Source: Blasia pusilla (Eukaryota > Marchantiophyta > Marchantiopsida > Blasiales). Taken from it: a DNA stretch of 64,000 bases. How positions within the stretch are numbered: the first letter of the stretch is position 1; each line of letters opens with the position of its first letter. Under the pieces are notes generated by a model, which was given only the letters and a program-made list of their open reading frames with translations, did not search any database and was not told the origin of the DNA. Made by a program: the position numbers and the translations under genes. Positions 43,496 through 55,959 of the stretch are shown in pieces. Where the stretch lies: positions 33,976,001 through 34,040,000 of the forward strand of contig CM114274.1 of NCBI GenBank assembly GCA_050084515.1, read 5' to 3'.

Positions 43496-44797
43496 TCAAT
43501 ATAAGAATGGAAAATACTTGTTCTGAACCCTTTCCCTGTAAGTTCTATAAAGGTCTCCAAACGTTTCCACCAGAAGATCCTCCTCCAATTGCGTACGCTG
43601 CTCGTAATAAGCGATGCAGGCAGTGAAAATTAACAGCATGCTCTTATAGGACCGCAAGGCTAGGCAGTATCCCATGAAGAGAAGCATGTAACTGGCGTAA
43701 ATTGGGTGGCGTACCCATCGATAGGGCCCAAACATCACCACTGCGCGAGGCTTCACCAACCTATCGAAATACTTTCCCAAAAAATATGTTGCCTGATAAT
43801 GTGTTAGCACAGCCAGAGCCAGAACGGCTGCAGCCAACTTACTTCTCCAATCGAAATTCCAGCTGTACTGAAGAAACGGCGACTCCATAGCTGCAAGCCA
43901 GTGACTCCCAACCACACTCGCAACGAACCCTACTTGCCATAAACGAGAGGGAGTTGTTTCCCACTGTTTGTCCTCTGATTTAGCGGTTAAATCTCCGTAC
44001 AAGCGATACCGAACAACCGCACTAATCAAGAAAAATCCAGTGTAGAGCGAGAAGAGCAGCAGTGGCCATCCATCCACAAAGCCATGAAAATGACCTAGTG
44101 GCACCAAAATCAGCCACACGAGAGATCCGAGCAGCAAAAGCACTTGCTCCCATTCCTTGGGTTGTCTCTTCGTCTGATTCTGACGGTATGCGGTGATTAG
44201 AGTCGCCATACCCACTAAAACTGCTGCCGGCCATGGCCAAACCACAAAAATCCAGCTCACATAAGTCCACAATTTGGGGTTGAATATCGTTCTACTAGCT
44301 ATTAGGCTTAAGATACTGTACACAGCTGCACCAATCGCCAACCAAATCGCAGCTTTCTTGGGTGTGACCTCGCTCAGGTCTGGGACACCAAAAGGTAGTT
44401 CACCCAGTATCGGCAGCACCAGCCTCCTGGATTCTCCTTTATCGCGTCCTTCCGAAATTCCTCCACCTTGAGTAAAAGCTCTAAGAGCCCCACCTCTACT
44501 GATCTCCACTTCTAGAGAATCTTTCGTCCATCTCTCACTCGAGCATTTTCTTCGTGATACTAGTGTCTTGCGCAAACTTGGGAGACTCACACCTCCAATG
44601 TCCGGAGATCTGCGTATTTCTCCCACGGCTCGAAACGAGCCCGAACGCAGTGACCCTCCGACCCCGCTGCTTCTAATCCGCGAGAGAGGATCAAAGGAGA
44701 CAGACGAGGAAGATGAACAGCTGCTCGCGGGCGATGTCGTAAAACTCGGTAATCCAAACGCAGACGAATGGCGTGAGGACAGAAGAGCAGAAGCCAT
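43496..44797 (-). CDS. Plastid-targeted ICMT/PEMT-like membrane methyltransferase
   Basis: A 433-residue, intronless membrane protein. I chose the Met at 44797 (MASALLSSRHSSAF...) because the Ser/Arg-rich, acid-poor stretch that follows is a typical chloroplast transit peptide; the frame stays open 39 codons further upstream. Residues about 150-430 hold around seven hydrophobic segments. Near the C-terminus, MFGPYRWVRHPIYASYML and a later EEDLLVETFGDLYRTYRERV match the SAM-binding signature of the isoprenylcysteine carboxyl methyltransferase / phospholipid methyltransferase family (GPY-x-VRHP-x-Y ... E-x3-L-x3-FG-x2-Y-x2-Y). The substrate is unknown; a plastid membrane role is inferred. It is divergent from the helicase gene, starts about 500 bp apart. 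The frame is intact, so the gene is probably functional. Confidence 0.8.
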   Translation of the reverse strand: MASALLSSRHSSAFGLPSFTTSPASSCSSSSSVSFDPLSRIRSSGVGGSLRSGSFRAVGEIRRSPDIGGVSLPSLRKTLVSRRKCSSERWTKDSLEVEISRGGALRAFTQGGGISEGRDKGESRRLVLPILGELPFGVPDLSEVTPKKAAIWLAIGAAVYSILSLIASRTIFNPKLWTYVSWIFVVWPWPAAVLVGMATLITAYRQNQTKRQPKEWEQVLLLLGSLVWLILVPLGHFHGFVDGWPLLLFSLYTGFFLISAVVRYRLYGDLTAKSEDKQWETTPSRLWQVGFVASVVGSHWLAAMESPFLQYSWNFDWRSKLAAAVLALAVLTHYQATYFLGKYFDRLVKPRAVVMFGPYRWVRHPIYASYMLLFMGYCLALRSYKSMLLIFTACIAYYEQRTQLEEDLLVETFGDLYRTYRERVQNKYFPFLY

Positions 44798-45302
44798 TGC
44801 AACTACGAACACCTCCGCTCGAACACCTCCCGATTCGCATGGCTCAGTCAATCCGCTGCCATCTCCCCCGTGCCAAACGCTTAGCACATCGCTCGATCCC
44901 CGCACCTTCACCAAAACAGTAAAAACGGCAAAGACGGTTCTCTCGCTGTTTATCTAAACCCTAAGCCCTATGGTTCACACTCAGGTGGGTGGTGGTAGAG
45001 TCTCTAGAACCCCTGGCAAAGCCCCGAATAAAACAAGGGCAGGAGGGTGTTTAACTGCAAAGCTAGTCCCAACTAGTTCACTTTTCGTTGGGAACGTGAA
45101 ATCAGGACGGCCGTGCTGGGAGCAAGACAGAATGGGGCTCAGCTGGCCGACCTGCTTGAGCTAAACCTCGAGAGTTCGGCCGATAGAGGAGGCGAAGGCG
45201 TGGTCTTCCAAGGGCAAGGATACGTTCAGGGCATCAACGCGCAGGGCGAGCGGGGAGGCATTTGAACATGTGAGGAGTGGGAAGTGGAGAGTTTCGGTCG
45301 AG
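44798..45302. promoter_or_regulatory. Shared intergenic region of divergent gene pair
   Basis: About 505 bp between the two initiation codons. It contains a telo-box AAACCCTAA at 44956-44964. In plants that element is common in promoters of ribosomal-protein and ribosome-biogenesis genes, which fits the helicase. The portion from about 45130 to 45302 has long open frames and may include additional 5' coding sequence or 5' UTR of the helicase. Confidence 0.5.
44956..44964 (+). promoter_or_regulatory. Telo-box
   Basis: AAACCCTAA, about 340 bp upstream of the helicase ATG and 160 bp upstream of the methyltransferase ATG. Confidence 0.55.
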
Positions 45303-48300
45303 ATGGCGTCGAGTTTTGTGGTTCACGTGAAAAGACCTGAGGATGTGGAACGAGGGCGCGAGAATCTGCCAATTGTGATGATGGAACAGGAGATCATGGA
45401 GGCCATTAATGAGAATTCGGCGGTCATAGTGTGTGGAGAAACTGGTTGTGGGAAAACAACTCAGGTTCCTCAGGTGTGCCTATTGATTAATGATGTCTAT
45501 GGTTTGAAACTTCCCCCCCTCCCCCCTTCCCTTCGCTCGTCAACCGCTCCTCCTATTTTGTTGCTGTGATGAAATTTAATCTTACTCAAAAGATTCTCAC
45601 GATCAAGCTTGCATCGCGCAGTTTTTGTACGAAGCGGGATATGGCTCAAGTCTCTGTAAAGAAAGAGCAGGAATGATCGGTGTAACTCAACCCAGAAGGG
45701 TTGCCGTACTTGGAACTGCTCGACGGGTCGCTTACGAGTTAAATGTAAAGTTAGGTCAAGAAGTAGGCTTCCAAGTCCGTCATGATCGCAAGCTCGGGGA
45801 GAATTCCTGCATAAAGTTTATGACCGATGGAATACTTTTGAGAGAGCTGCAGGTGCATATCCTCTTCGCCGTTCACACATCAAAAGGACCTCTATGTGGA
45901 ATGTGTATGATTTAAGCGTCACAGAAATGTAGCCTAGTTTTCAAACATTGGGCTGGTTACGTGGCAGGCAGATTTTTTGCTGAGGAAATATTCTGCCATC
46001 GTTCTGGACGAGGCGCACGAAAGGAGCTTGAATACTGATATCCTCATCGGGATGCTGTCGCGAATTGTCCCACTTCGCCAGGTGCGTCTGAAGTCGCTAG
46101 GGACTATCTTGTGCATTGTAGGCAGAACGTATGCTTTGTCAGAGATCTCTGTCATAGCTTCACTACAAGGATCTTTGGACATGAAGAAAATTTGCAAGCT
46201 TCACAGACGATAATTATTGTAGTCTCAAATTACTAATGCGCTCTCTCATATTCTCCACCAATCCTGCTGATGCTCGCATCACGTACCAAGGTTTAGGTGT
46301 AGAGAGTGTGCAAACAGCAATGATGGCTTTCTCTGCCTATCTTGGAGAGATATTCCAATGTAGGTCGTTCAAGCTGAACATAATGTAGGAGACGGGCTCC
46401 TGCTGGGTTTTCCCCATCTGGCATAGGGATCATTAGTTGGTATCCTTCTGTGAGCGTCTCCTAGATGTTGTTTTAGGAGGCAGTTCCTACTAAGTGGATA
46501 ATGGAGTGACTTTGAGTTTGAGAGCTATTGGGAAGTCTTAACCTCTTGTGGAGCTTTCTTCACAAAATCTCTCACTCTGTGCTAGCTACTTCACTTACTT
46601 TCAAATCGTTACTTCACAGAAACTATACGATCAACAATGTCATGCCAACAAGAAAATGAAACTGGATAATGAGCACCAGACTGCAAGTGATCAAAATGCT
46701 GTGACACCTCTGAAGCTGATAATTATGAGTGCAACTCTGCGGGTGGAGGACTTTACTGAGAATACCCGTATGTTTCCAACTGCACCCCCTGTGTTGCGAG
46801 TCCCAGCCAGGCAGTTTCCAGTTTCTATTCATTTCAGCAGGAAAACAGAACTCATCGACTATATGGGGAGTGCATACAAGAAAGTGTGTGCAATTCACCG
46901 CAAGCTTCCCCCTGGGGGCATTTTAGTCTTTGCAACAGGCCAGAGGGAGGTAGAAGATTTGTGCCGAAAGCTACGGAAGGCTTTCCAGCCAGGGAGAAGA
47001 TCCTACAATCAGGTTGGGAATATGTTGGACTGCTCCGAATTTCATGGAGAAGAACAATGCCCTGATAAGACTGATGATTTGAATGGGCTAAATATGGAGA
47101 GGATAAGTGCTGCGATGGACGGAGAAAGTCCCACTGAAGGTCAGAGTGGAAACCTTGGATTAAGTCTGAGGGAGGGAGAAATCAGCGATGATGAACTTGA
47201 ATGTGATTTGTCTGAAAGCGATGATGAAAGTGACCTCGAATTCAATGAAGATGATCCTCCAGGAGATGTGGATGCTCTTGAGAACCTTCGTCACGCTTTA
47301 TATCCTTCCGAGGCCAAGCCCAACATTAATCCAATGGAATCTATTTCCGACGAGAGTAAGGATGTGATGTGTTCGGTTATCACCCCTGACCCATTGGAGT
47401 CTAGGATCCAAGAAGCTGAACCCAACAAGAGTGATGCTCCTAAAGCACCAAGCCCTCTGCATGTTTTGCCATTGTATGCTATGCTTCCAGCTGTAGCACA
47501 GTTGAGAGTGTTCTCTGGTTTTCCAAAGGGGAGGCGGCTGGTTGTGGTGGCAACAAATGTGGCAGAGACATCTATCACCATTCCCGGAGTAAGGTATGTT
47601 GTAGACTGTGGCCGTGCCAAGGAGAGAGTTTTCGATCGATCAAGTGGGATTGCAAAGTATGAGGTGCAGTGGATAAGCAAGGCATCTGCAGATCAACGAG
47701 GTGGCAGAGCTGGCCGGACAGGTCCCGGGCACTGTTATCGGTTATACTCCTCTGCTCATTTCAATGACAATTTTCCAAAATTCTCCACACCGGAGATCAG
47801 CAAGTCTCCAATTGAGGGTGTGGTACTGGTCATGAAATGCATGGGAATTGACAAGGTAACAACTCACAAGTCACCAAGAAGCTGGAATATACTACAAAGC
47901 CACCACCTTTGTAGTTAAAATGTGTGGGGTATTGTTTGTGTGTTCTTTCAGATGAAGTTTGTGCGTTGAATCAGGTCTTGGGCATTTGAGTCTTAAACTT
48001 GGTTGGGATTTGCAGGTGGCTAACTTCCCATTCCCAACACCACCAGAACATGCGGCAGTGGTGGAAGCTGAACAATGCTTGAAGTCATTATCAGCACTGA
48101 GTTCACAGACAGGTGCACTGACTCAAATGGGGAAAGCGATGGCAAGTATATCCCATCAGCCCTCGCCACTCCCGAATGTTATTAGCTGCAGTCAAAGAGG
48201 CGCAAGAGCTTACATCAAAGATGGGGGATTCTGAGATAAACCTGGCTTTGGCATATGCAGTTTCTGTGGCGGCAGCTCTCAGTTTAGAGGATCCATTCCT

Positions 48301-49567
48301 GAGAGAAGCAGTGACAATGGAGGAGGAAGTCCTTCCCATAGATGATAGTGTTTTGCAGGAGAAAACTGCTGGAAGTGCTTCAGCATCAGACTCTAGTAAC
48401 TGTGGTGGGTTCAAAAGTGCCGAACAAAACCAGAATTTGGTGGAAGCTGAGAAAGCAAAGAGGAAATCAAGGAGGGCAAAAGCACATGCAGCACATCTCA
48501 AGTTCAGGAATGTGTCATCAGATGCAGTGTCAGTTGCCAACGCACTCAGAGCCTATGAGCAGGCAGGAGACCCAGAAGTTTTTTGTCAGGTCAATTTTCT
48601 GCATGCAAAAACAATGTCCGAAATGTCAAAACTTCGGAAACAACTATGGGATCTGCTGATCAGTAATAGCAGTGATACAAGCTCTAAATTGCTGGTTGTT
48701 GAATCCAAAGATAGAGACTGTAGTTGGAACAAGGATCTGTTAGCAAAAAGTGAGATTTGCTGGCATGAACCTGATGGAAAAAAACTGAATCCAGAGCAGG
48801 AGGAATTGGTTAGGCGAGCAGTATGTGCGGGATGGGCTGATAAGGTTTCTCGTAAGCTCAGTGCACAAGAAAGAGCAACAATTCCTGAGGCCTGGCACCG
48901 ACGAAAAGTCGTGGGATATAGAACTTGTTCCTTAGAAGATCCAGTGTTTCTCCATCCTTCCTCAACGGTTTGCAAAGAGGCACCAGAGTTTGTTGTCTAC
49001 AATGAGCTTGTCCATACATCTAGGATTCACATGCAGCGTGTAACTGCAGTGGACTCAAAGTGGCTTGTCAGACAAGCCGAGGCCCTCTGTACATTCTCAA
49101 AACCCCTGAGTGATCCACCACCATGGTATGATTCCTTGGCTGATGAAGTAATGTGCTGGGTTACACCTAGCTTTGGATATCATTTGTGGGAGCTCCCACT
49201 GCACAAAATACCCTTGAAGAAAGGCAAACATCGCACTGCGGTGTTTGCCTGCGCTTTATTGCAAGGTAAAGTCCTGCCCTCCTTCAGCTCTCTGTATCCT
49301 TTCTTGACTAATGACCCTAATATTATCCTAAAACCCGAGTCTCAGGCCCTGAAGAGGGTGAGTGAACTCATGTACAGACTAGGTAACGTAATTGACACTA
49401 GAGCGAAGCTGAGGATAGCCTGGGCGAAAGAGGCCAATTTTTTGTATGCCGAGCTCCTGTCTTGGGTGCAAAGTAGTCATCAAATGAAGGTGAAGGAAAT
49501 CTTTGAACACATGCAACGAGAAGTTCAGATGACTGGGGAGGAGCTCTTCAGTAAACGAAAAAGATGA
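45303..49567 (+). CDS. DHX37: DEAH-box RNA helicase, DHX37/ECM16 (plant FAS4) family, with one frameshift
   Basis: Exons inferred from GT-AG borders and continuous homology: 45303-45473, 45622-45852, 45968-46081, 46620-47855, 48016-49567. Motifs in order: [11 protein letters not shown]; Ia, [45 protein letters not shown]-like, [14 protein letters not shown]; a long acidic insert ([18 protein letters not shown]); [53 protein letters not shown]; then the HA2 and OB-fold regions ([26 protein letters not shown]). Family members act in U3 snoRNP release and 18S rRNA maturation in the nucleolus. Near 48148 one extra base moves the frame: MGKAMAS continues as [20 protein letters not shown] in the next frame. 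The ATG at 45303 gives a short N-terminus compared with the family, so an upstream exon is likely missing. Confidence 0.85.
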
Positions 49568-52075
49568 TACATCTGAGGGTGAATTTCCTCAACTATGGGG
49601 TAAATGGCATTCATGCATCATCTTTCCTGTTATCCTGTCACATTTCTTGGAAAGACATGGCGTGCAAACGATGCTGTGATATGGATGGACTCCTCACTGA
49701 TTGTCGAAGTGGATGATAGTCACTTTCCACGTGTAAATACGATATGCTCCTCCCAAAAGCCTTGGCGATCTTGAGTTCCCACACACTGCAGATTATCTTA
49801 ACTGCCAGAGGAGGTTCACTGCCCGGCTTCAGTCTACAATGTAGCACCATGGGCTTCTTCGGTCCGACCTCTCCCATCCTGACCTAATTTCCCAGTTGAA
49901 GGTTGGGTCTAAGTGTTAGAATCTGTTTACTAAACCAGCGTGGTATTTTGGCTATCAAAGTGAACGTCGCTCTCTGGCATCCACATTCTTCTCATCTTAC
50001 TCTGTTACACTCTCTGGCATCCACATTCTACTCATTTTACACAATCATTTGTAAGAGCGTTCGTCCAGGAAATGAAGAAAAGCAACTGGATAGGAAGTAA
50101 GTAGACTTCTTGCCGCGAGCTCTACCGAACGCCAAGTCGAGTGAAGCGACTACAAACGGCCAACCCCACTCGTCACCTGTTCGACCGAAGCACCACACGC
50201 CAATAAACACACTCGCATTTAGCTGAACGCCACACGTGCCACGAACTCCACAGACCACACGTTAGAATGAAGCACCGCACAAATCCATGTCCTAAACCTC
50301 TACTCTACCCACTACACGACTCGAATCGCATGGCGAAAGTGATTTTGGCTTCGGATTTCGGTCCAGCTCAGGTTCCATGACCGAAATAGGAATGTCTGAG
50401 TCATGCGCACTCGCTGGGAATAATGAAGCTTCTTTTCAATGTCGGTCTTTCGTCACAAGCATGTCCCAGTTCGAATTTGTGGAAGTCCTTGCAAACAGAA
50501 GAGTGAAACTGATGTATTGGAAGCGTCAACAGCCTACGCAGTCGCCAGAAATGTCGCTCCACCAACTCATCGTAGCTTCTGGGTGTACTCGTGGGGTTTC
50601 ACTTATCAACGCGCGATATCTGCCCTCTGTGGGATCGCTGGAATCGGAGGAATGCTGCGCGGGGAATCACTAGCGAGCTCCATGGGTACTAATCCACTTG
50701 TATGCGTCTCAGCGTAAATCTTTAAGGCTCTAAACCCTAGCAGCGGAGGGCTCAGGATGAAAGAAAGGACGTCCGGTTGAATGGGGAATGGGCAATGGGT
50801 TTGTTTGGTGTGGAAATGTCTGCTTTCATCCGCTCTCAACGGAGAGAAAAACCATCCTCAACGTTTTCATCAGCGCACGTCTGCTAGCCCAATCAACTCG
50901 AGAGAAGGAATAGACATCGGAAGAGTTTCCAAACAAATCGGGATAGCGTTTTCAAATCACACGTCTGCTTGCTCGCATCTGCGCGACACAAACTTGACAG
51001 CGATCTGGACAGGTCACAGCTGCAACTTCCCCAGTTATCAGGATACCTGCTAACGAACCACTGCTCAAGGCAAGGCTGACAGAGGCCGGCCCCGAGGGAA
51101 GCCAAGGAACGCTGCACAGTTTCCTGAGATGATATTTGCAAGTGCTTCGAAGCCACCGGATCTCACATTCACCCACTCACTCCTAGGGTCTTCAGTAGAT
51201 GCCAACAAGTAGACATGCAACGCAAGGCCTCCCGATGTAGACTAGACCCTAAGCCGATAATTCCATGATGACGACCCATAGAACAAGCGCGAGGTCTATG
51301 AAATCCTCTCGCGCCCTTTCACCCCTCGGCGAAGCCACTGACAGTACAATTCGGCGCGCAATAGTACCATGTACCCAAGATTTGCCACTCGAAACATCGA
51401 TCCCACAACGAAACGATCCGCAGCGCCGGCGCAGAAGAGCGTCACAAGACTGGGCACGGGCGCTGCAATGAATTCCGAGAGGGTCATCGAGTGGACCGTC
51501 CACTCCCCGGCCCAAAGTAGGGCGTGTGGGATCACGGCAAAACAAATTCAAAACGGACAAACCTTACACGCGGCGAGTGAGTATGAGGTTCCAGTCTCGA
51601 GTCTCGAGTCTGGGATGTCGATCTCGATCTCAATCCAACAGGAATTTCGCTTTTGGTACGAACTGGGAACTCGTGGAGTTGGAAATAAACTGCAGCGTCC
51701 ATTTGTCAACGCAACCCCTTCGAGGCTTGAGCCTTTCCCGAGACTCGCTCGCTTCGTATGCGGTGTGCAGAGAAACCAAATCTACTGACAAACTTTTTTA
51801 AAACCATGTTACGGTCCCATGGCTACAGTACTCGGTTTGGTAAGATACATAAATGTCGTCAACTCAAAAACGTCCAGTGACTTCAGTCGTCGACTATTGC
51901 GCAAGTACGATCTGTCTGTTTCGGATTTCCGGACTATCACGAAGATCTCACTCACACGGATTACACTTTTAGATTCAGCCATGTCGTGTATTGCAGTGCA
52001 GTCGCAATAAGGCAGAGCTGCTTGTCCCCCACGAGGGTATACCGTGGCCCGGCAACTTTTTTTTGCCACATTTTT
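49568..52075. other. 3' flank of helicase gene, no gene recognised
   Basis: GC-rich relative to the TE regions, with many short open frames on both strands but none with recognisable domains. A telo-box-like AAACCCTAG occurs at about 50733, and a short CTCGAGTCTCGAGTC-type repeat near 51598. Part may be 3' UTR of the helicase or the flank of another gene. Confidence 0.35.
49970..50040 (+). repeat. Tandem duplication, 40-bp period
   Basis: CTCTCTGGCATCCACATTCT followed by (T/A)CTCAT(C/T)TTAC occurs at 49970-50000 and 50010-50040 with two differences. Confidence 0.9.
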
Positions 52076-53640
52076 AAGAACATACTAGCGTTATGAATAG
52101 GATAATAATCATGTCAAGTAAAAAGAAATGATATATATATGTATATATATATAATATGATTTTTGTTGTTATGAAGTCAGGTATTTTTTAATTAAAAAAT
52201 CATCCTCTTATAATATTATAAATTCTTATTGGTTTCATTATTACTTTACAAATGAAATCATCTATATAATTAAATCTTATATATAACCCTCATATAAGGG
52301 TTGGATGAACCCTCCTAAGGTGTTGGACATCTCTCCTCTAAGGGTTTTAATGGTATCAACACATGTCACTTTGAGAAAATTAATATTATAAAATTTTAAA
52401 ATTTTCATTATTATTTTTAAATCATTTATTTGGTTAAATTCTCGGTTTGGTCTCCGTTGGCTCGTGTACAATGAACATGAGTACAAGCTAGGACGTTGGG
52501 TATATTTTTCATGTTGCCATAGGTTGCACATCCTAACAACATGGTTTTGGAATGCCTTGTGTAGTGAGTGGGTTAGTTCCATTATTTGTCACTTTTTTAG
52601 GCTAACAAATGAGAGTGTATGCCAAATTTTAGTATTTTCAAGAATGTCAAACAACTTTCTATAATTGATGAAGGATTTGATCCACCAAGAGATGCTCATT
52701 TTTTAAGATCCATCTATATTATTATTATGGGAGGATTACCTTCTAATGGTGACACATCTTCATTTGTAGAACAAGCCCTCCTCTCCAAATTTGATAATAA
52801 GGATTTAATTTTGTACACCCAATACATTATATATTATATAAGTATCTCCTTATTGATCTTTAAACCATATAGATAATATTTTAGTTTAGATGGGATTACT
52901 GTCATTCTATTGGTTGGAAATCCTTTGAGATGCCATTCGATGTATATGTGATTCTTTTTTCTTATGTATGTAACTAATGTGTGGCTCTTTTACCCACCCC
53001 ATCTCAACCCTACCCTCTCTCAATAAGGCACATGTTTCTAAAAATACTTATAAATTCTCAAAATACTATATATATATATATATTATAATTATTTACTTAT
53101 ATTTATATTTATCTATTTTTAGAGTCCATTGTAAAACTGGAGGTGTGAGTGCATACTCCAATTAAAGGGGTGTTATGGCACAACTACAAACTGTCATTTA
53201 AAAAATCTCAATATATTTGGGGCCATAATTAGTTTGTTTAGAGGTAGAATTAATATCACATTACAAGTAGGAATTCCTTTATATGCCTTTTGGATGGGCA
53301 TGCATACATTCAAGACTAGACCACTTTATTCTTAAGTTGTGATAATATAATGATAGTTCTAAACTACATGTATTAATCATTGATAGTTTCATTTTGAAAA
53401 AATCCAACAAAATCAGATACGAGAAACTTTAAAAAATCCTTAGAAGGAGAGTAAGTCATAATGTATGCTGCTAAGGAAGGAAAACTTCTTGATTTGCAAA
53501 CACCTCTTTGATTGACAAATGGAAATAGAGCAATTTTCGTACACATACACATCGCTACGCAACATATTTCGCTATCATGTACAAAAAGACATACACTAAA
53601 ATAGCACCAACATAGCATTGATAACAAACACATCGCATCC
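52076..53640. other. AT-rich DNA without genes
   Basis: Contains (TA)n runs near 52129-52154 and 53067-53083. No coding sequence is supported. Confidence 0.4.
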
Positions 53641-54590
53641 ATTTCTATGCCATCACATAAAGAGGTTACTTAATTTCCATCCTAGTTTGTGGTTGGGTCC
53701 CTCCAACACCACATAGCTGACCGCCGCATTGAAAGTAACATAGGCCTTTTGGGTGTTAAGATCAAGATATCGGATGCTCACTCGCCCCATCGTTAGTTGC
53801 CCATTTGCAATCCATATCACTCTCAATGAATACTCACCATCCAGGACATGACCATCATCTCATAGAAACCACATCCGACGGTGGCATCAAACATGCCACA
53901 TACCACCCCTACAAACCACCAATATAAACTATCATTGCAATCATACTACCACATAAGTTGTGCATCTCCAACCATCAAATATAGTCCCCAATTTTTCTTC
54001 TAGAACCATACACTCCTAACATCGAATGCCATAACACTAGACCACAATATCAAGATGAGTCCCAACTCCAATGTCTCATCTCCCTCCATACCAACCAATT
54101 GTAACACGTGTGTCTTTTGTCGCAACACCACCACTACCACACCAATATCAACCTCTTGAATATCCACCAGACATTCCCATACATCAAAGGATGTCAATGT
54201 CAATGGCCTTAGGACTCCTCCATCATACCTCTCCATGAAGGACTTACTCCATGCTATGATGTAACAACTCACTCGAGCCCACCTTGGCCCTAAATCCACA
54301 CATGTTGTCATCCCAACCAGCACCACCTGTAAAAAAGGACCCTCACCAACCAGCACATCATCTAATACTCGTTCTTCCTCCCATGGATCGTCAACCTCAA
54401 TTACCATTGAAGAGTATGTTGTAATAGTCACCACCGCTCTTTGTTGCACACACTTACACTACCAATCACTCGCAGTGGCCATAGATTGATAATGTTATTT
54501 TTTTTATTATCAATCGAGCCAATATAAGGCCAACTCCATCCAATATTCCAAGATGAGCCCCATGGAATATAACATCACACCAACAACCAA
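53641..54590 (-). other. Unidentified stretch with a 149-residue minus frame
   Basis: An open frame at 54000-54449 (minus) encodes a Val-rich product with no recognised motif. The plus strand is CA-rich. It adjoins the gypsy LTR below and may be TE-derived or a chance frame. Confidence 0.2.
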
Positions 54591-54599
54591 CATATCATA

Positions 54600-55439
54600 T
54601 GACTCAACATGGGTAAGTCCTTGGAGACTTGGGATAGACTTTCTAGTTAGTCTAGACACCTAAAATGGCGTTTGCGCGCCTAGTGATCCTAATTGTCCAA
54701 TGGATCTCGCATAAGCCCAAAACCAAGATCCAACAATGTGAGTCGGGGGTTAGAATCCAATCGGGACCTCCAAAATCCACTCTATTGGACTTGGTTTGGA
54801 TTCTGAATCTCAACGCCAAACTCCCAATCCATTTTGTGCCCTTGAGTCATCCCGCAGCGCCCCAAAGTGGGGTTCGAATCCTAAGTACCCTTAGAGACCT
54901 TCCCCCTTACTAGTACTTTAGGGGATCTTTGCCCTCCCCCTAACATTGGGTAAGAGACACTCGGGCCCCTCTTATTGGCCCTCAACCCGAATCGTTGTAC
55001 AATCATTTCGGCCAATATCTCTAATCTTCTGCTTGTGCGTTTGTTAAGATGTTTGGTGCGTTGGAACTCGCTTTGCACAAGCTTTCCAAACCCATCTTAC
55101 TTGTCCCAAAATCATCTTGGGACTACAAATTTTGGTCCAAAATAAAGTCAAAAACCCCAAACCCTAGTCTCGTTCAAGATCCGGTTCTCACCTTTAGGCC
55201 ACGTCTCATCCTAGACTTGACTCCTCTCAAGATTGGATTTGTGTTTGATTCCGGTTTCCTTAGTCGCGACCATATATGCATGAAAAACTCAGAACGCTAG
55301 CCTCACTTGGGTCTCACACTTGTGTTTCCTAACTTGTTTCTTCTTCTTAAGACCTCCCCAAAGCATGAACCATCCTAGCATGAGCTGCTAGAGTTCCGAT
55401 GTTCTGCTTGCCACTCATTTGGTTCTGACAGTCGCGACA
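54600..55439 (-). repeat. Gypsy LTR (3' LTR of the chromodomain element, minus)
   Basis: The minus strand starts TGTCGCGACTGTCAGAACC at 55439 and matches the LTR at 22217-23211 along most of its length (GCGGAACATCGGAAC-like, AGTACTAGTAAGGGGGAAGG, CCCCACTTTGGGGCGC, CCAAGTCCAATAGAGTGGAT, TAGGCGCGCAAACGCC). The last roughly 200 bp of the LTR are not recognisable, so the low-coordinate edge is approximate. Confidence 0.7.
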
Positions 55440-55959
55440 CTCACCCTTCTTTAGAGGTTGATGCCCTCATCAACCCAAAACTTCTAATATCAGACTTCTC
55501 TGGCTCACATATCGTAAACATTCCACCTATTTACACGGTACACAAGTCATACTACTTTTGAGTCACTTTCATATTCGACTTAGGCATGTCACTAAGTTCA
55601 CTCATGCTATCACAAGTAAGATCACCCAAAGCTCAAAAATAGAGTAATCTGCCCCGCCAACACTAGGGCGAGCCCAAGTGTTAGTCACCCAACACTTGGT
55701 TCTATTCTAGGTGCTTATCCTAATATAAGCTCTCACCTCAAATACTCCTTGTCTATCCTTTTGACTTACATCCTAAGCACATAAGGAACTACTCATTGTT
55801 ATGCACTACCAAAGATAAATTGCAATTAACACAAGCATCGAATCTCCAAAATCCATGCATTCCATTATTGCAACACTAGCCTATTCTAGTTAGAACGGCC
55901 TTTGATCCAAGCTTCCTATGGTCACAAGTCATATCCTTGGCTACTCTGTGTACTAACGC

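Noticed and set aside
45270-45302. A helicase start at 45270
   Set aside because: The codon there is GTG, not ATG. The first in-frame ATG is 45303, and the true N-terminus probably lies in an upstream exon.
47700-48540. Minus-strand open frames within the helicase exons
   Set aside because: They lie opposite strongly conserved helicase coding sequence and show no motifs of their own.
51265-51801. Overlapping open frames on both strands near 51.3-51.8 kb as genes
   Set aside because: They are mutually overlapping with no recognisable motif, typical of random open frames in GC-rich sequence.
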